A DNA stretch of 64,000 bases from Sutcliffiella horikoshii (lineage in GTDB: Bacteria > Bacillota > Bacilli > Bacillales > Bacillaceae_I): NCBI RefSeq assembly GCF_002157855.1, contig NZ_CP020880.1:3782001-3846000 (forward strand). Reading direction: 5' to 3'. Shown piece after piece: positions 19,047 to 27,269 of the stretch; position 1 is the stretch's first letter; each line of letters opens with the position of its first letter. A program made the translations under genes and the position numbers. Under the pieces are notes generated by a model. It had not been told where the DNA came from. It did not search any database and saw nothing but the letters and a program-made list of their open reading frames with translations.

Positions 19047-21227
19047 TCATTTTCCAATAAACATCTGAGTCCAATGCTTGAACTCTTTCTCGTACCCTAC
19101 GCCAATATGCGTCAAATCAGGATTTAATATATTTAACCTGTGACCATCTGAATTCATCCAAGCATTAACAACCTGCTCAGGACTTACATGACCTCTAGCA
19201 ATATTCTCAGCACCGATTGTGTACTCGATATTGAAGTGATTCATCATGTCAAATGGGCTACCATACACAGGACTTGTGTGATGGAAGTATTCGTTCTCTT
19301 TCATATCTAATGATTTTTCCCTTGCCACAAGACTAAGTTGAATATGAGTAGATAATGGCGGAACTCCATGCTTTGTACGTTCCACATTGACTAGCTCAAT
19401 TACTTTTCTTTCCTCAGTACTTAATTCAGCAGTATTATAAACACCTTTACTAGCTTTAAAGAGTAGATTAAGAGCTTTGTCATTGACCGCACTTCTCCCT
19501 CCAAGCACTTGGAAGTTAGAAATGTTTCTATTACTTACCAATTCAGAAACTACTGATCTTTTTTTGTCATCGACAAGTAAAATGGAAGTTCCCTTCTTCG
19601 CAGCGAGAACAGAGCCTGTCAAAGCATCAGCAAATGACCTGCCTGTTGCAGTATAAATATTCTCAGTAGGCAAGTTAAGTTCTTTGATAATTTCCACTGA
19701 GGTAGCGTAGCGGTCACTACCTGAAATACGCTCTGCTTTAGGCAGTGCTTTCATTACCGCATCGCTCACTGCAGACGGACCTCCAGCTATTATGGTTTGG
19801 CTAATTTTCCTATCTGTTAATAATTCCGCTGTCGGGGCATTAATTGTTTTTGATCCACCTTTAATTAAAAGGATTGGATAACCGTTTTCCGCTGCATATG
19901 GTGCGATTGAAAGGGCATCAGGGAAATTGGAACCATTAGCAATTATCGCTTTTTCTGGTGTCCCTCCCAGACGTTCTGCAATTCTGACAGCAGTTTCATA
20001 TCGAGTAGTACCGCTAATACGTTCTACTTCCACGCCTTTAATATTCTCAATGCTCTGTTTAACCTCATTACTGACAGCACCCGTCCCGCCTAACAAAATG
20101 ACTTTACTCGCACCGAGCTCTTCTATCATCTTCTTGGTCTGAAGTGGTAAGCTATCTTTTTTAGTTAAAAGGATTGGAGCATCTAATTTATAGGCCAGCG
20201 GTGCGCCTGCTAAAGCATCAGGGAAGTTCTGTCCACTAGCAATAACAATTGTTTCTGCCTTAGCCCAGCCTTCGCGGGCAATTTCATTAGCAGTAGAATA
20301 TCTATCTGGTCCAGATATTCTCTTACCAAAAGAAGTTAAATAAGAAGAAGCGACATACCCATGTTTCTCCTTACCTTCCAAGTCGTTAGAAATAGGATAC
20401 CAACCAAAATGATTAAAGTTTCTATTAGCCGTATCATAGACATATGAATCTTCAATCATGATTACTTCTTGATTAAGCTTTCCAAGTCTTGTACCTGTAG
20501 CGCTAGGCGTATCCCTAACATTTACTTCCTCCGTTGCTATAACCAGTTCTTTTGGTTGAAATTTATGCTTAGTTTTATGTACGATTCCTTCTTGCTTATA
20601 GTCTAGCTTATCAAAGGATAAAGAACCATTTTCACCATATGTTAGATGAGATAATTCTATTTCTTCTAGAGCAGTATTTAAATTTAAATCAGAGCTTTTT
20701 CCAATGCGTTGAAAAACACGATCCTGATAGGAATCAAAATTTCTCTCCCTTGATGCTCGTATTAACGGACTGTTAACCTGCTTAATCCCGTTATATGCCA
20801 TAACTGCGAAATACCAGTTCTCAATAGTATCGCGGTTACCATCATTTAGCACAGGGATGTCAACGCCACTATATTCAAATTTCTCATTCAGGATACTTAT
20901 TCCAACACGAACGTTATAGTCTATGTCATATTTTAATCTTTCTTCATCATACTGATTTGCATGGTCCGTTATTTGCATAATCCCAATGCCATTGTCAGGT
21001 GCAACCAAAGGTTCTCCCTCCACGCATTGTAACCAGCCTGATTCTTCAAACGCAATTGCCTTTACTATCTCTGGCGGGATGTCAGCTAGAAGCGCTTCTT
21101 TTGTAAGCTTTTCGTCGATTTCATTAAAGCTAGGTTGCGCACATTCTTTATATTCTTGTCCCAAAATCGACGTTGGCATCGTTAGCGAAAATAGTAAAAT
21201 TAACATGATGTACCTAATAGTCTGCAA
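19047..21227 (-). CDS. SLT-type transglycosylase with SH3-like domain, three CWB2 repeats and C-terminal CAP domain
   Basis: Parts in order: signal peptide (1-23); SLT domain (about 25-175) with Glu in FEESGW, GIGIMQIT and AVMAYNG; SH3-like domain (about 240-300); three CWB2 repeats (about 310-595; ISGPDRYSTAN, ISGTTRYETAV, ISGSDRYATSV); and a CAP/SCP domain (about 605-726) like B. subtilis YkwD, with AENIARG, AWMNSDGHR and HIGVGY. The CAP domain is absent from the sister proteins. The start is TTG 21227, 10 nt after GGGGG; the next ATG (21206) would cut into the signal peptide. Expressed alone. Confidence 0.92.
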   Translation of the reverse strand: MQTIRYIMLILLFSLTMPTSILGQEYKECAQPSFNEIDEKLTKEALLADIPPEIVKAIAFEESGWLQCVEGEPLVAPDNGIGIMQITDHANQYDEERLKYDIDYNVRVGISILNEKFEYSGVDIPVLNDGNRDTIENWYFAVMAYNGIKQVNSPLIRASRERNFDSYQDRVFQRIGKSSDLNLNTALEEIELSHLTYGENGSLSFDKLDYKQEGIVHKTKHKFQPKELVIATEEVNVRDTPSATGTRLGKLNQEVIMIEDSYVYDTANRNFNHFGWYPISNDLEGKEKHGYVASSYLTSFGKRISGPDRYSTANEIAREGWAKAETIVIASGQNFPDALAGAPLAYKLDAPILLTKKDSLPLQTKKMIEELGASKVILLGGTGAVSNEVKQSIENIKGVEVERISGTTRYETAVRIAERLGGTPEKAIIANGSNFPDALSIAPYAAENGYPILLIKGGSKTINAPTAELLTDRKISQTIIAGGPSAVSDAVMKALPKAERISGSDRYATSVEIIKELNLPTENIYTATGRSFADALTGSVLAAKKGTSILLVDDKKRSVVSELVSNRNISNFQVLGGRSAVNDKALNLLFKASKGVYNTAELSTEERKVIELVNVERTKHGVPPLSTHIQLSLVAREKSLDMKENEYFHHTSPVYGSPFDMMNHFNIEYTIGAENIARGHVSPEQVVNAWMNSDGHRLNILNPDLTHIGVGYEKEFKHWTQMFIGK

Positions 21228-21264
21228 TTCTCAATTTCCCCCTTTAGTTTGAATAATTGTACTG

Positions 21265-21280
21265 GTTCTATGATAGCAAG
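21265..21280 (-). promoter_or_regulatory. Promoter block shared with the 618-residue paralogue
   Basis: The minus strand reads CTTGCTATCATAGAAC with extended -10 TGCTATCAT, about 40 nt before TTG 21227. See the matching site at 18927-18942. Confidence 0.5.
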
Positions 21281-21359
21281 TTATTATACAAAATAATACT
21301 AAACTATGTAAAATAATGTTTATTTTTCTATAATCTATAAATATTCTTTGAGAGAAATG

Positions 21360-21368
21360 TGCTAAAAT
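21360..21368 (+). promoter_or_regulatory. Extended -10 promoter of the Pro-Glu repeat gene
   Basis: TGCTAAAAT lies 30 nt before ATG 21399, just upstream of an AGGAGG ribosome binding site. Confidence 0.45.
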
Positions 21369-21398
21369 AACGGATAGAAGAGTTATTAGGAGGAAACT

Positions 21399-22328
21399 AT
21401 GAAAAACAAATGTTTTAAACCAATATTAACTATCCTGTTTGCTTCTTCCCTACTGTACTTACTAGAAGAAGAAACTACCGTTTTAGCCAATACCAATGAT
21501 AGTAATATGGAGGCTATAAAGTTAACTACTTTTTCTTTTGCTAGTCCTATTATTAATCCAATAACAGAACCTGAGCCCGAACCGGAACCCGAGCCCGAAC
21601 CAGTTCCGGAGCCGGAGCCTGAACCCGAGCCAAAACCGGAACCAAAGCCCGAACCAAAGCCCGAACCAAAACCAGAACCAAAACCAGAACCAAAGCCCGA
21701 ACCAAAGCCAGAACCAAAACCGGAACCGGAACCTGTTCCAGCACCACAACCTAAACCTGAGCCTAAGCCTGAACCTGCTCCACAGCCGGAGCCAGTAGTT
21801 GAACTGGAACCTGAGCCAGATGCTATTGAGGAAGAGGACACTGTGTTGGAAGAAGAGATGACTGAGTTTAATGTCGATGAAGCCTTGTACTTATACCATA
21901 TCAATCAATCGACTTACCCTTCCTTTAATTATTACATTCTAGACAATATCTTAAGGATGATGTCTGATAGCAGCAATTCGGATGAGGAGCACAGTTTAGA
22001 AGAACTGGTAAAAAAATTATCAGATAAGCAAATGAAAGAGTTAGATGTATTAATTAATTCTGAGGAATTCCAATCTTTAAGTCAGTCCGTTTTAATGGTT
22101 GAAGTATATAATAGGATGATGGAACTCCGAGAAGAGTATAAAAATGAAGTTAAAGGAAAAAAGCCTAAAATAATTTCAAATAAAGAAACCAAAAAAAGTA
22201 CAGATAAGAAGATAGAAGAAACAAATAGTACAGAACAAACTATTAATGAAAAAGAAGCGGAAGAAAGCAACGTATTTGTCAGAGTTTATAAATCAGTAAT
22301 CTCTTTTATTACAAATATATTTAACTAA
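21399..22328 (+). CDS. Exported protein with long Pro-Glu/Lys-Pro repeat
   Basis: The N-terminus has a signal-like hydrophobic stretch ending near TVLANT. Residues about 56-145 are an almost pure EP and KPEP repeat, a pattern expected to form a stiff extended rod through wall layers. The C-terminal half is acidic and helical, with a Lys/Glu-rich stretch and a hydrophobic end ([14 protein letters not shown]). No LPxTG signal, CWB2 repeat or catalytic motif is visible. AGGAGG lies 5-7 nt before the ATG. The repeated DNA (about 21567-21810) could vary in length by slippage. Function unknown; a wall spacer or adhesin stalk is possible. Confidence 0.82.
   Translation: MKNKCFKPILTILFASSLLYLLEEETTVLANTNDSNMEAIKLTTFSFASPIINPITEPEPEPEPEPEPVPEPEPEPEPKPEPKPEPKPEPKPEPKPEPKPEPKPEPKPEPEPVPAPQPKPEPKPEPAPQPEPVVELEPEPDAIEEEDTVLEEEMTEFNVDEALYLYHINQSTYPSFNYYILDNILRMMSDSSNSDEEHSLEELVKKLSDKQMKELDVLINSEEFQSLSQSVLMVEVYNRMMELREEYKNEVKGKKPKIISNKETKKSTDKKIEETNSTEQTINEKEAEESNVFVRVYKSVISFITNIFN
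21567..21810 (+). repeat. Low-complexity Pro-Glu/Lys-Pro coding repeat
   Basis: Tandem 6- and 12-bp units such as GAACCG and AAGCCCGAACCA encode (EP)n and (KPEP)n inside the exported protein gene. Synonymous variation between units shows it is not perfectly homogenised. Confidence 0.85.
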
Positions 22329-22335
22329 CCTAAAC

Positions 22336-22376
22336 AAAAAAACTTGTAAGAATTGTATATCTTACAAGTTTTTTTA
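22336..22376. terminator. Bidirectional intrinsic terminator
   Basis: Stem AAACTTGTAAGA/TCTTACAAGTTT is flanked by A and T runs. It serves the Pro-Glu repeat gene and the end of the tagGH unit. Confidence 0.9.
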
Positions 22377-23168
22377 TTACTCTTTATTTGTAAAGTATTT
22401 GATAAGATAGCTTGCCCAAATATCCTGACCTTCTTGTTTAGAAATGGTAGGTGTATTTTCCTCTTCAGATGGCCATGTTTCCCAGTGATCTAGGTATACA
22501 TAATTATTTTCACTTGCAAAATTCTCTAATTCCTTTACTTGATCAAGATAATACTCATTATCTGCGATTGGGTTGGCCGGTTGCAGCATTATTGTAACGT
22601 TTGGTTTAATTATTTTTACCGTACTTAACAAAATATCTAAATGGTAAAGGGTGTCTTTCATGGTGGTATACCCTAAATCATTTAAAAGAAATGGCTCAAT
22701 TATTAGAATGTCTGGTTGAAGTGTGACAACCTTTTCATGGATATTTTCCTCGATTACTTGGCTAGAGTTTTTTGTTCCAACGTTTTCAATGTGATATTCA
22801 AACAGATCTGCATATGATGCATTTAGTTCTTCTACAAAACGTTTTGTCCACGAAGTCCCTTCCTCATGCTCTCCAATAGCCTGGGATCCAAGTATAACTA
22901 AAGTAAGCTTTTTCTCTTCTTCAAGAGCGTTTGAAATTTTCTGTGCTAACGGCTCTTGTAGATTAGCTGTTAGAGTAGATAGTTCCTTTGTATCCATTAG
23001 TTGAGGCTTACTAGTTTCCTTTTCTTCATCAACATTAGTATCTGTTTCAGCAATCTTTAACTTGGCTTGCTCACTAGTCGTTTCAATTTTCTTGTCATAT
23101 TGAAAAATACCAAAAGCAATTACCCCTATTGATAATACACAAATTATACTTATTACTAGTTTCCCCAT
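22377..23168 (-). CDS. Membrane-anchored SGNH/GDSL-like hydrolase
   Basis: The N-terminal membrane anchor (about 5-25) is followed by a charged linker and an SGNH-like domain (about 85-263). Visible blocks are VILGSQAIGEH (block I, with GSQ where most members have GDS), VGTKNSSQV, LQPANPI and LDHWETWP, which could supply the Asp/His pair. SGNH enzymes often add or remove O-acyl groups on surface polymers. It sits 21 nt after tagH, so it may modify or release the exported polymer. ATG 23168 has better spacing from GGGAG than ATG 23171. The unusual block I makes the catalytic claim moderate. Confidence 0.75.
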   Translation of the reverse strand: MGKLVISIICVLSIGVIAFGIFQYDKKIETTSEQAKLKIAETDTNVDEEKETSKPQLMDTKELSTLTANLQEPLAQKISNALEEEKKLTLVILGSQAIGEHEEGTSWTKRFVEELNASYADLFEYHIENVGTKNSSQVIEENIHEKVVTLQPDILIIEPFLLNDLGYTTMKDTLYHLDILLSTVKIIKPNVTIMLQPANPIADNEYYLDQVKELENFASENNYVYLDHWETWPSEEENTPTISKQEGQDIWASYLIKYFTNKE

Positions 23169-23189
23169 CATTGTACTCCCAATCTTTAC

Positions 23190-24791
23190 TTATTCGTTAT
23201 TTACAGTAATCATTAAAATCTTTTTCTCCAGATTAATGACTATATCATATCCATCAATAGGTATAAAAATCTGTTTTCCATCTTCAGAAACTACATGTGC
23301 ATTATTTTTAATGGCATCTAGCAGATCTTGGTCACTATAAATCTGAGAGATAATCAGTTGATGTCCAATACCATTTTCGTTAAAAGTGAAAGTGACATTA
23401 TCATATGAGTATTCTAAGAAAGCATATCCTTCGTTATTTACTCCTTCATTCGTTAAGCCGTTCAATTGATTTTTCACATTTTCAAAATCCATATTCAAGT
23501 GAGCTAAGAAGAATAGGTAGGAACTAGATAATCCTTCGGGAAGCAATGGATCAAATTCTAAAATAGTAAAGTTCGCAACAGGAGTGTCCTTCATGATCTC
23601 TACATTTTTTTGGTCGGTATAGTATACATTAGAATCGTAGTTTACTTTGTACACCTCTCCAATTTGTTCAAGTACCTGCACTTCACTTCCAAACGCTAGG
23701 TTAGTGACTTTATTTGTCAATTCAACATTATCGTAGAAATTAGAAACCTCTACTTTTACCCTCCCTTGTTTATCAACCTTCTCTGGAACAAGATCACTAT
23801 TATTAGGGACCTCTTCTTGAAGTTCTATCGGGATTACTTCCTTTTCTGAATTAAAAAATGCCAACGGTGATCGTTCAGTGTACATAAAGAAAGCACTAAC
23901 TACTGTGAAAAGGAATATTACGGAAAGCTGTAAAAAGGTACTTAAAAACATTTTATTTGTAGGAACTACATTTTCTGCGTAAGATCTTTGTTTAGCTACA
24001 TCTCCCTGCTTATCCAACATATCTTTTCTATATGCTTTCTTTTCCTCATTCGATAATGTATTTAGCCATTCAATAAACTCATTGTAGTTTTCCAATACTT
24101 TATTAGTTTCGCCAAACTCTTTAATTTCACCATAATGTAACCATAGCACTCTATCTGATATATACTTTGTTTGTTTCATGGAATGACTAATGAAAAAGAT
24201 AGTTTTGCCGGCTGCCTTAAATTCATTAATTTTCTTTATACATTTTTTATAAAAAACTCTATCACCAACGGAAAGGGCTTCGTCAATAATTAGAACATCA
24301 GGATTTGTAAATGTTGAAATGGCGAAACCTAATCTTGATTTCATCCCACTTGAATAGTTTTTTATTGGTTGGTCTATAAATTCACCAATATCAGCAAACT
24401 CAATGATTTGAGGGGTTATTTCTTCTATTTCTTTTTTATCTAATCCCATCATAATGCATTTAAGCTCTATGTTCTCAAGGCCTGTCAATTGCTTGTTTAA
24501 CCCCTCATTAATTGCAATGAGTGATGCTTCTCCTCTAATAGTTAGCTCTCCTGAAGTAGGAGGAATAATGCCAGCTAAAATATTCGATAGAGTGGACTTC
24601 CCAGACCCATTTATTCCAATGACTCCTATTGCCTCTCCTTCAAAAACTTCGAAGGATATATCGTTTAAAGCAGTAAAGGTACGCTCTTTACTCTTTTTCT
24701 TAAATGATAAAGCATCATATAATTTATCAGATTGTCTTTTATATAGTTGATAACTTTTAGATATGTTTTCAAATTTCACTTTTGGCTTCAT
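23190..24791 (-). CDS. tagH: TagH-like teichoic acid exporter ATP-binding subunit
   Basis: This is the ABC ATPase of a TagGH-type exporter, which moves a lipid-linked wall polymer across the membrane. Walker A is GINGSGKST (about 59-67), the signature region is YSSGM, and Walker B is DVLIIDEALS, followed by the H-loop FFISHSM. After the ATPase (about 1-240) come a membrane segment (about 285-305) and an extracellular C-terminal domain with an SH3-like stretch, as in B. subtilis TagH. The total of 533 residues matches that protein's size. The gene follows tagG by 19 nt. GGAGG lies 10 nt before the ATG. Confidence 0.93.
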   Translation of the reverse strand: MKPKVKFENISKSYQLYKRQSDKLYDALSFKKKSKERTFTALNDISFEVFEGEAIGVIGINGSGKSTLSNILAGIIPPTSGELTIRGEASLIAINEGLNKQLTGLENIELKCIMMGLDKKEIEEITPQIIEFADIGEFIDQPIKNYSSGMKSRLGFAISTFTNPDVLIIDEALSVGDRVFYKKCIKKINEFKAAGKTIFFISHSMKQTKYISDRVLWLHYGEIKEFGETNKVLENYNEFIEWLNTLSNEEKKAYRKDMLDKQGDVAKQRSYAENVVPTNKMFLSTFLQLSVIFLFTVVSAFFMYTERSPLAFFNSEKEVIPIELQEEVPNNSDLVPEKVDKQGRVKVEVSNFYDNVELTNKVTNLAFGSEVQVLEQIGEVYKVNYDSNVYYTDQKNVEIMKDTPVANFTILEFDPLLPEGLSSSYLFFLAHLNMDFENVKNQLNGLTNEGVNNEGYAFLEYSYDNVTFTFNENGIGHQLIISQIYSDQDLLDAIKNNAHVVSEDGKQIFIPIDGYDIVINLEKKILMITVNNE

Positions 24792-24810
24792 TTAAGTCAA
24801 GCCTCCATTA

Positions 24811-25614
24811 TTACAAATAATCCACAAACTTATTTCTAAATTTAATGTGTAAAAAAGCCCCAATAAATAAAACTAGTAGAACAAAGGACCAAAAATAAAT
24901 AGTTAATAGTAAATCCTCGTAAAACCATGTCCCATTTAATAGAGTATTTCTAAATCCCTCGATAATATAATAAAAAGGGTTTAACTTCAGTAGATTAATC
25001 AAAGAATTAGAAAGGCTACTCGCATCCCATAATATAGGCGTCAAGAAGAAAAACATCCTCATAAGGGAACTAATTGCAGTTTGAAAATCTCTTATCAAAA
25101 CTGAAATGGTAGAACTTAATAATGTGACGGAAAAGAGTAAAGCAATTAATGCAAAAAGGTAGTATGGCAACTGCAGAAAATAAATCCCTGGATAAATCTT
25201 ATTTAAAAGTAAAATTATTAATAAACCACAGAATAATAGTAAAAAATTGTTTGCATTTTTTATTATCGTAATTGTAGGTAATACACTAACTGGAAACTTC
25301 ATTTTAGCTACTAAACTGACCTTTTTATATATACTATTTGATCCTTGAGTTATAGAGGAACTTATAAAGAACCAAGGAACAATCCCTACCAATAACCAAA
25401 TAAAAAATGGTGTATCCCCTACAGGAGCTCCTCCCCTTATTCCAATACCAAATACAAACCAATAAGCAAGAATTTGTACGATCGGGTTAAGGAACTGCCA
25501 AATAGTACCTAAGTAATGCATTTGATATGCACTCTTAATATCGTATCCAGCCAACCGGAAAATTAGAGGGATATTTGATATTTGCTCTCTTACTATTTGT
25601 AAAACAAATTTCAT
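24811..25614 (-). CDS. tagG: TagG-like teichoic acid exporter permease
   Basis: The ABC-2 type permease has 267 residues and six predicted membrane helices. It has the typical start IPLIFRLAGYDIKSAYQMHYLG and the conserved core IWQFLNPIVQILAYWFVFG. It pairs with TagH to export a polyprenyl-linked polymer. It is the first gene of the tagG-tagH-SGNH unit, placed behind a terminator for the ligase genes and its own promoter. The start ATG follows AAAGGAAG. Nothing in the permease shows whether the substrate is teichoic acid or another polymer; the neighbouring genes favour an unusual polymer. Confidence 0.93.
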   Translation of the reverse strand: MKFVLQIVREQISNIPLIFRLAGYDIKSAYQMHYLGTIWQFLNPIVQILAYWFVFGIGIRGGAPVGDTPFFIWLLVGIVPWFFISSSITQGSNSIYKKVSLVAKMKFPVSVLPTITIIKNANNFLLLFCGLLIILLLNKIYPGIYFLQLPYYLFALIALLFSVTLLSSTISVLIRDFQTAISSLMRMFFFLTPILWDASSLSNSLINLLKLNPFYYIIEGFRNTLLNGTWFYEDLLLTIYFWSFVLLVLFIGAFLHIKFRNKFVDYL

Positions 25615-25684
25615 TATGTCAACTTCCTTTTTGTTTTGCTTAACGAGAAATATAAATGAGTTTTGAGTTGGACCCCAAAATAAT

Positions 25685-25713
25685 ATTATACGATATAATT
25701 ACTATAGATTGAA
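25685..25713 (-). promoter_or_regulatory. Promoter of the tagG-tagH-SGNH unit
   Basis: The minus strand has TTCAAT, a 17-nt spacer and a consensus TATAAT, about 70 nt before tagG. The -35 is weak. Confidence 0.5.
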
Positions 25714-25752
25714 CAAAAATAACATAATTTACAACATTATCCACAGCTAACT

Positions 25753-25783
25753 TAAAAAGTCCGTCAAGAAGCTCTCAACGGAC
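25753..25783 (-). terminator. Intrinsic terminator after the ligase genes
   Basis: The minus strand has stem GTCCGT/ACGGAC with a 13-nt loop, followed by TTTTTAAG. It closes the glycosyltransferase-ligase operon before tagG. Confidence 0.75.
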
Positions 25784-25790
25784 ACTATTC

Positions 25791-27215
25791 TTAAATAATA
25801 GTAAAACCAATTTTTATAGGCTTAGAATACGATTTTTCTGTAACATTCTTCACAGTGGCATCTTTTGGACTTGTTTTATCTAATGTCTTACGCATTTTTT
25901 CTAAGTTATCACTTGGCCCTGATACAACCACAAGTACATCCCCGTTTTTTAAGTTTTTCGCGTACCCATTTAACTTTAAACTAATAGCTTTTTTCATAAC
26001 CCATTTTCTATAACCTACATTTTGAACCTTACCTGATACCCGAATAGCTCTTACTTTATGTTTATACTTTGGTACGTTAGGGACTTTTATTTCTTTAAAT
26101 AACCCAGCTTCTATAGGCTGTATTATGCTATCAAAGTCAAAAAACAACTTAGTGTTTCTGATATTTACCATATTTTTGGTCTCAGGGAAGTAATAATCAA
26201 TAATATCTGAAGGCAAGTCTCTAGGCTCTCCCTCCGCCGGAAATGTATGAAGTGAAACTTCCGCCTTTGAGTTAATTTCTAGAACTACCCCATTGTTCGT
26301 TTCTTTATTTACCACCATGTCAACAGCACCTTGAACCAGTCCTGGAATGGCGTTTAGAGCACCAATAGCCATCTCTTTAATTTCAGGCGTAAGAGTGTTG
26401 GTAATATCTACAGGATCCCCTCCTGCAGAAACATTGCTTTTTTCGGCTAAGAAAATTCTTCGTCCCTCTTCTAGCACACTATTAAAATTAAGATTTAATG
26501 CTGTCAGTAGTTTTTTTGCCTCATTATTTAATCGTATTGGTTTATTAAACATATAAGGATTTTTATCTCTATTAATATTCTTTGCTTCTACTAATTCTTT
26601 AATAGTGCTTTTTCCATCTCCTATTACATTAGCCGGAATTCTGGTTACAGCCCCCAAAACTCTATCTTCAATAACATAGATTCGGAAGTCTTCCCCTTTT
26701 ACGAATTGTTCTAACATGACCGCAGGAAGTTTAAGATTCTTCCTTACATAAACTAGAGCTTCTCTCAGCTCTTGTTCGTTCTGGATGTTAGCAACAACTC
26801 CCTTTCCAGCAGATCCATCAGAAGGCTTAACCACCAAAGGGAAGCCGATTTTTTTTGCAACCTCTACGATTTGATCATCTGTTGCTGTTTCATCAAAATT
26901 ATCTCCAAGCGGCACTGATACTCCTGCATCTGACAAAAATTCCTTTGTCAAATTTTTATTAATACAAATCTTAACAGCACCTTTAGTCGTTAAGTCACCT
27001 CTAGTAGCGGAAAAATGATGAGTTTTTTTGCCATTACTTAAACTGTATCTTAAGTTCAGCTTCCCATTTATAAAGCTACTATAAAAAAACAGCTCTAGTC
27101 CTCTTCTCCATCCTTCAAGTGCTACTGTATAAGTGCAAATTTTATATCCGTAGGCTTCTTGTGGTATTGCGTTTGTTAAGTGTGGTAACCATTCTGTTGT
27201 GGTATTTACTGTCAT
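25791..27215 (-). CDS. ATP-grasp ligase fused to an intact acylphosphatase domain
   Basis: The N-terminal module (about 1-95) carries VALEGWRRGLE and THHFSATRGD, shared by all three paralogues here. An ATP-grasp domain follows (about 95-345) with FPLVVKPSDGSAGKGV for nucleotide binding and VDMVVNKETNNGVVLEIN for metal binding, similar to cyanophycin synthetase and peptide ligases. The C-terminal acylphosphatase domain (about 385-474) reads VSGKVQNVGYRKWV with the catalytic Arg, and AKNLKNGD with the catalytic Asn. ATP-grasp enzymes activate carboxylates as acyl phosphates and join them to amines, so a wall-polymer or peptide ligase is likely. Substrate unknown. It is the last gene of the operon; GGAGG precedes the ATG. 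Confidence 0.85.
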   Translation of the reverse strand: MTVNTTTEWLPHLTNAIPQEAYGYKICTYTVALEGWRRGLELFFYSSFINGKLNLRYSLSNGKKTHHFSATRGDLTTKGAVKICINKNLTKEFLSDAGVSVPLGDNFDETATDDQIVEVAKKIGFPLVVKPSDGSAGKGVVANIQNEQELREALVYVRKNLKLPAVMLEQFVKGEDFRIYVIEDRVLGAVTRIPANVIGDGKSTIKELVEAKNINRDKNPYMFNKPIRLNNEAKKLLTALNLNFNSVLEEGRRIFLAEKSNVSAGGDPVDITNTLTPEIKEMAIGALNAIPGLVQGAVDMVVNKETNNGVVLEINSKAEVSLHTFPAEGEPRDLPSDIIDYYFPETKNMVNIRNTKLFFDFDSIIQPIEAGLFKEIKVPNVPKYKHKVRAIRVSGKVQNVGYRKWVMKKAISLKLNGYAKNLKNGDVLVVVSGPSDNLEKMRKTLDKTSPKDATVKNVTEKSYSKPIKIGFTII

Positions 27216-27269
27216 TTTTGTTGCGCCTCCAAAGTAGTATATTCTTCGACTATAATACTAGTTTTTTAG

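Noticed and set aside
21386-21904. Long Gly-Ser repeat open frame on the minus strand
   Set aside because: It is the antisense shadow of the Pro-Glu repeat gene; no ribosome binding site, and the plus frame has a signal peptide, AGGAGG and terminator.
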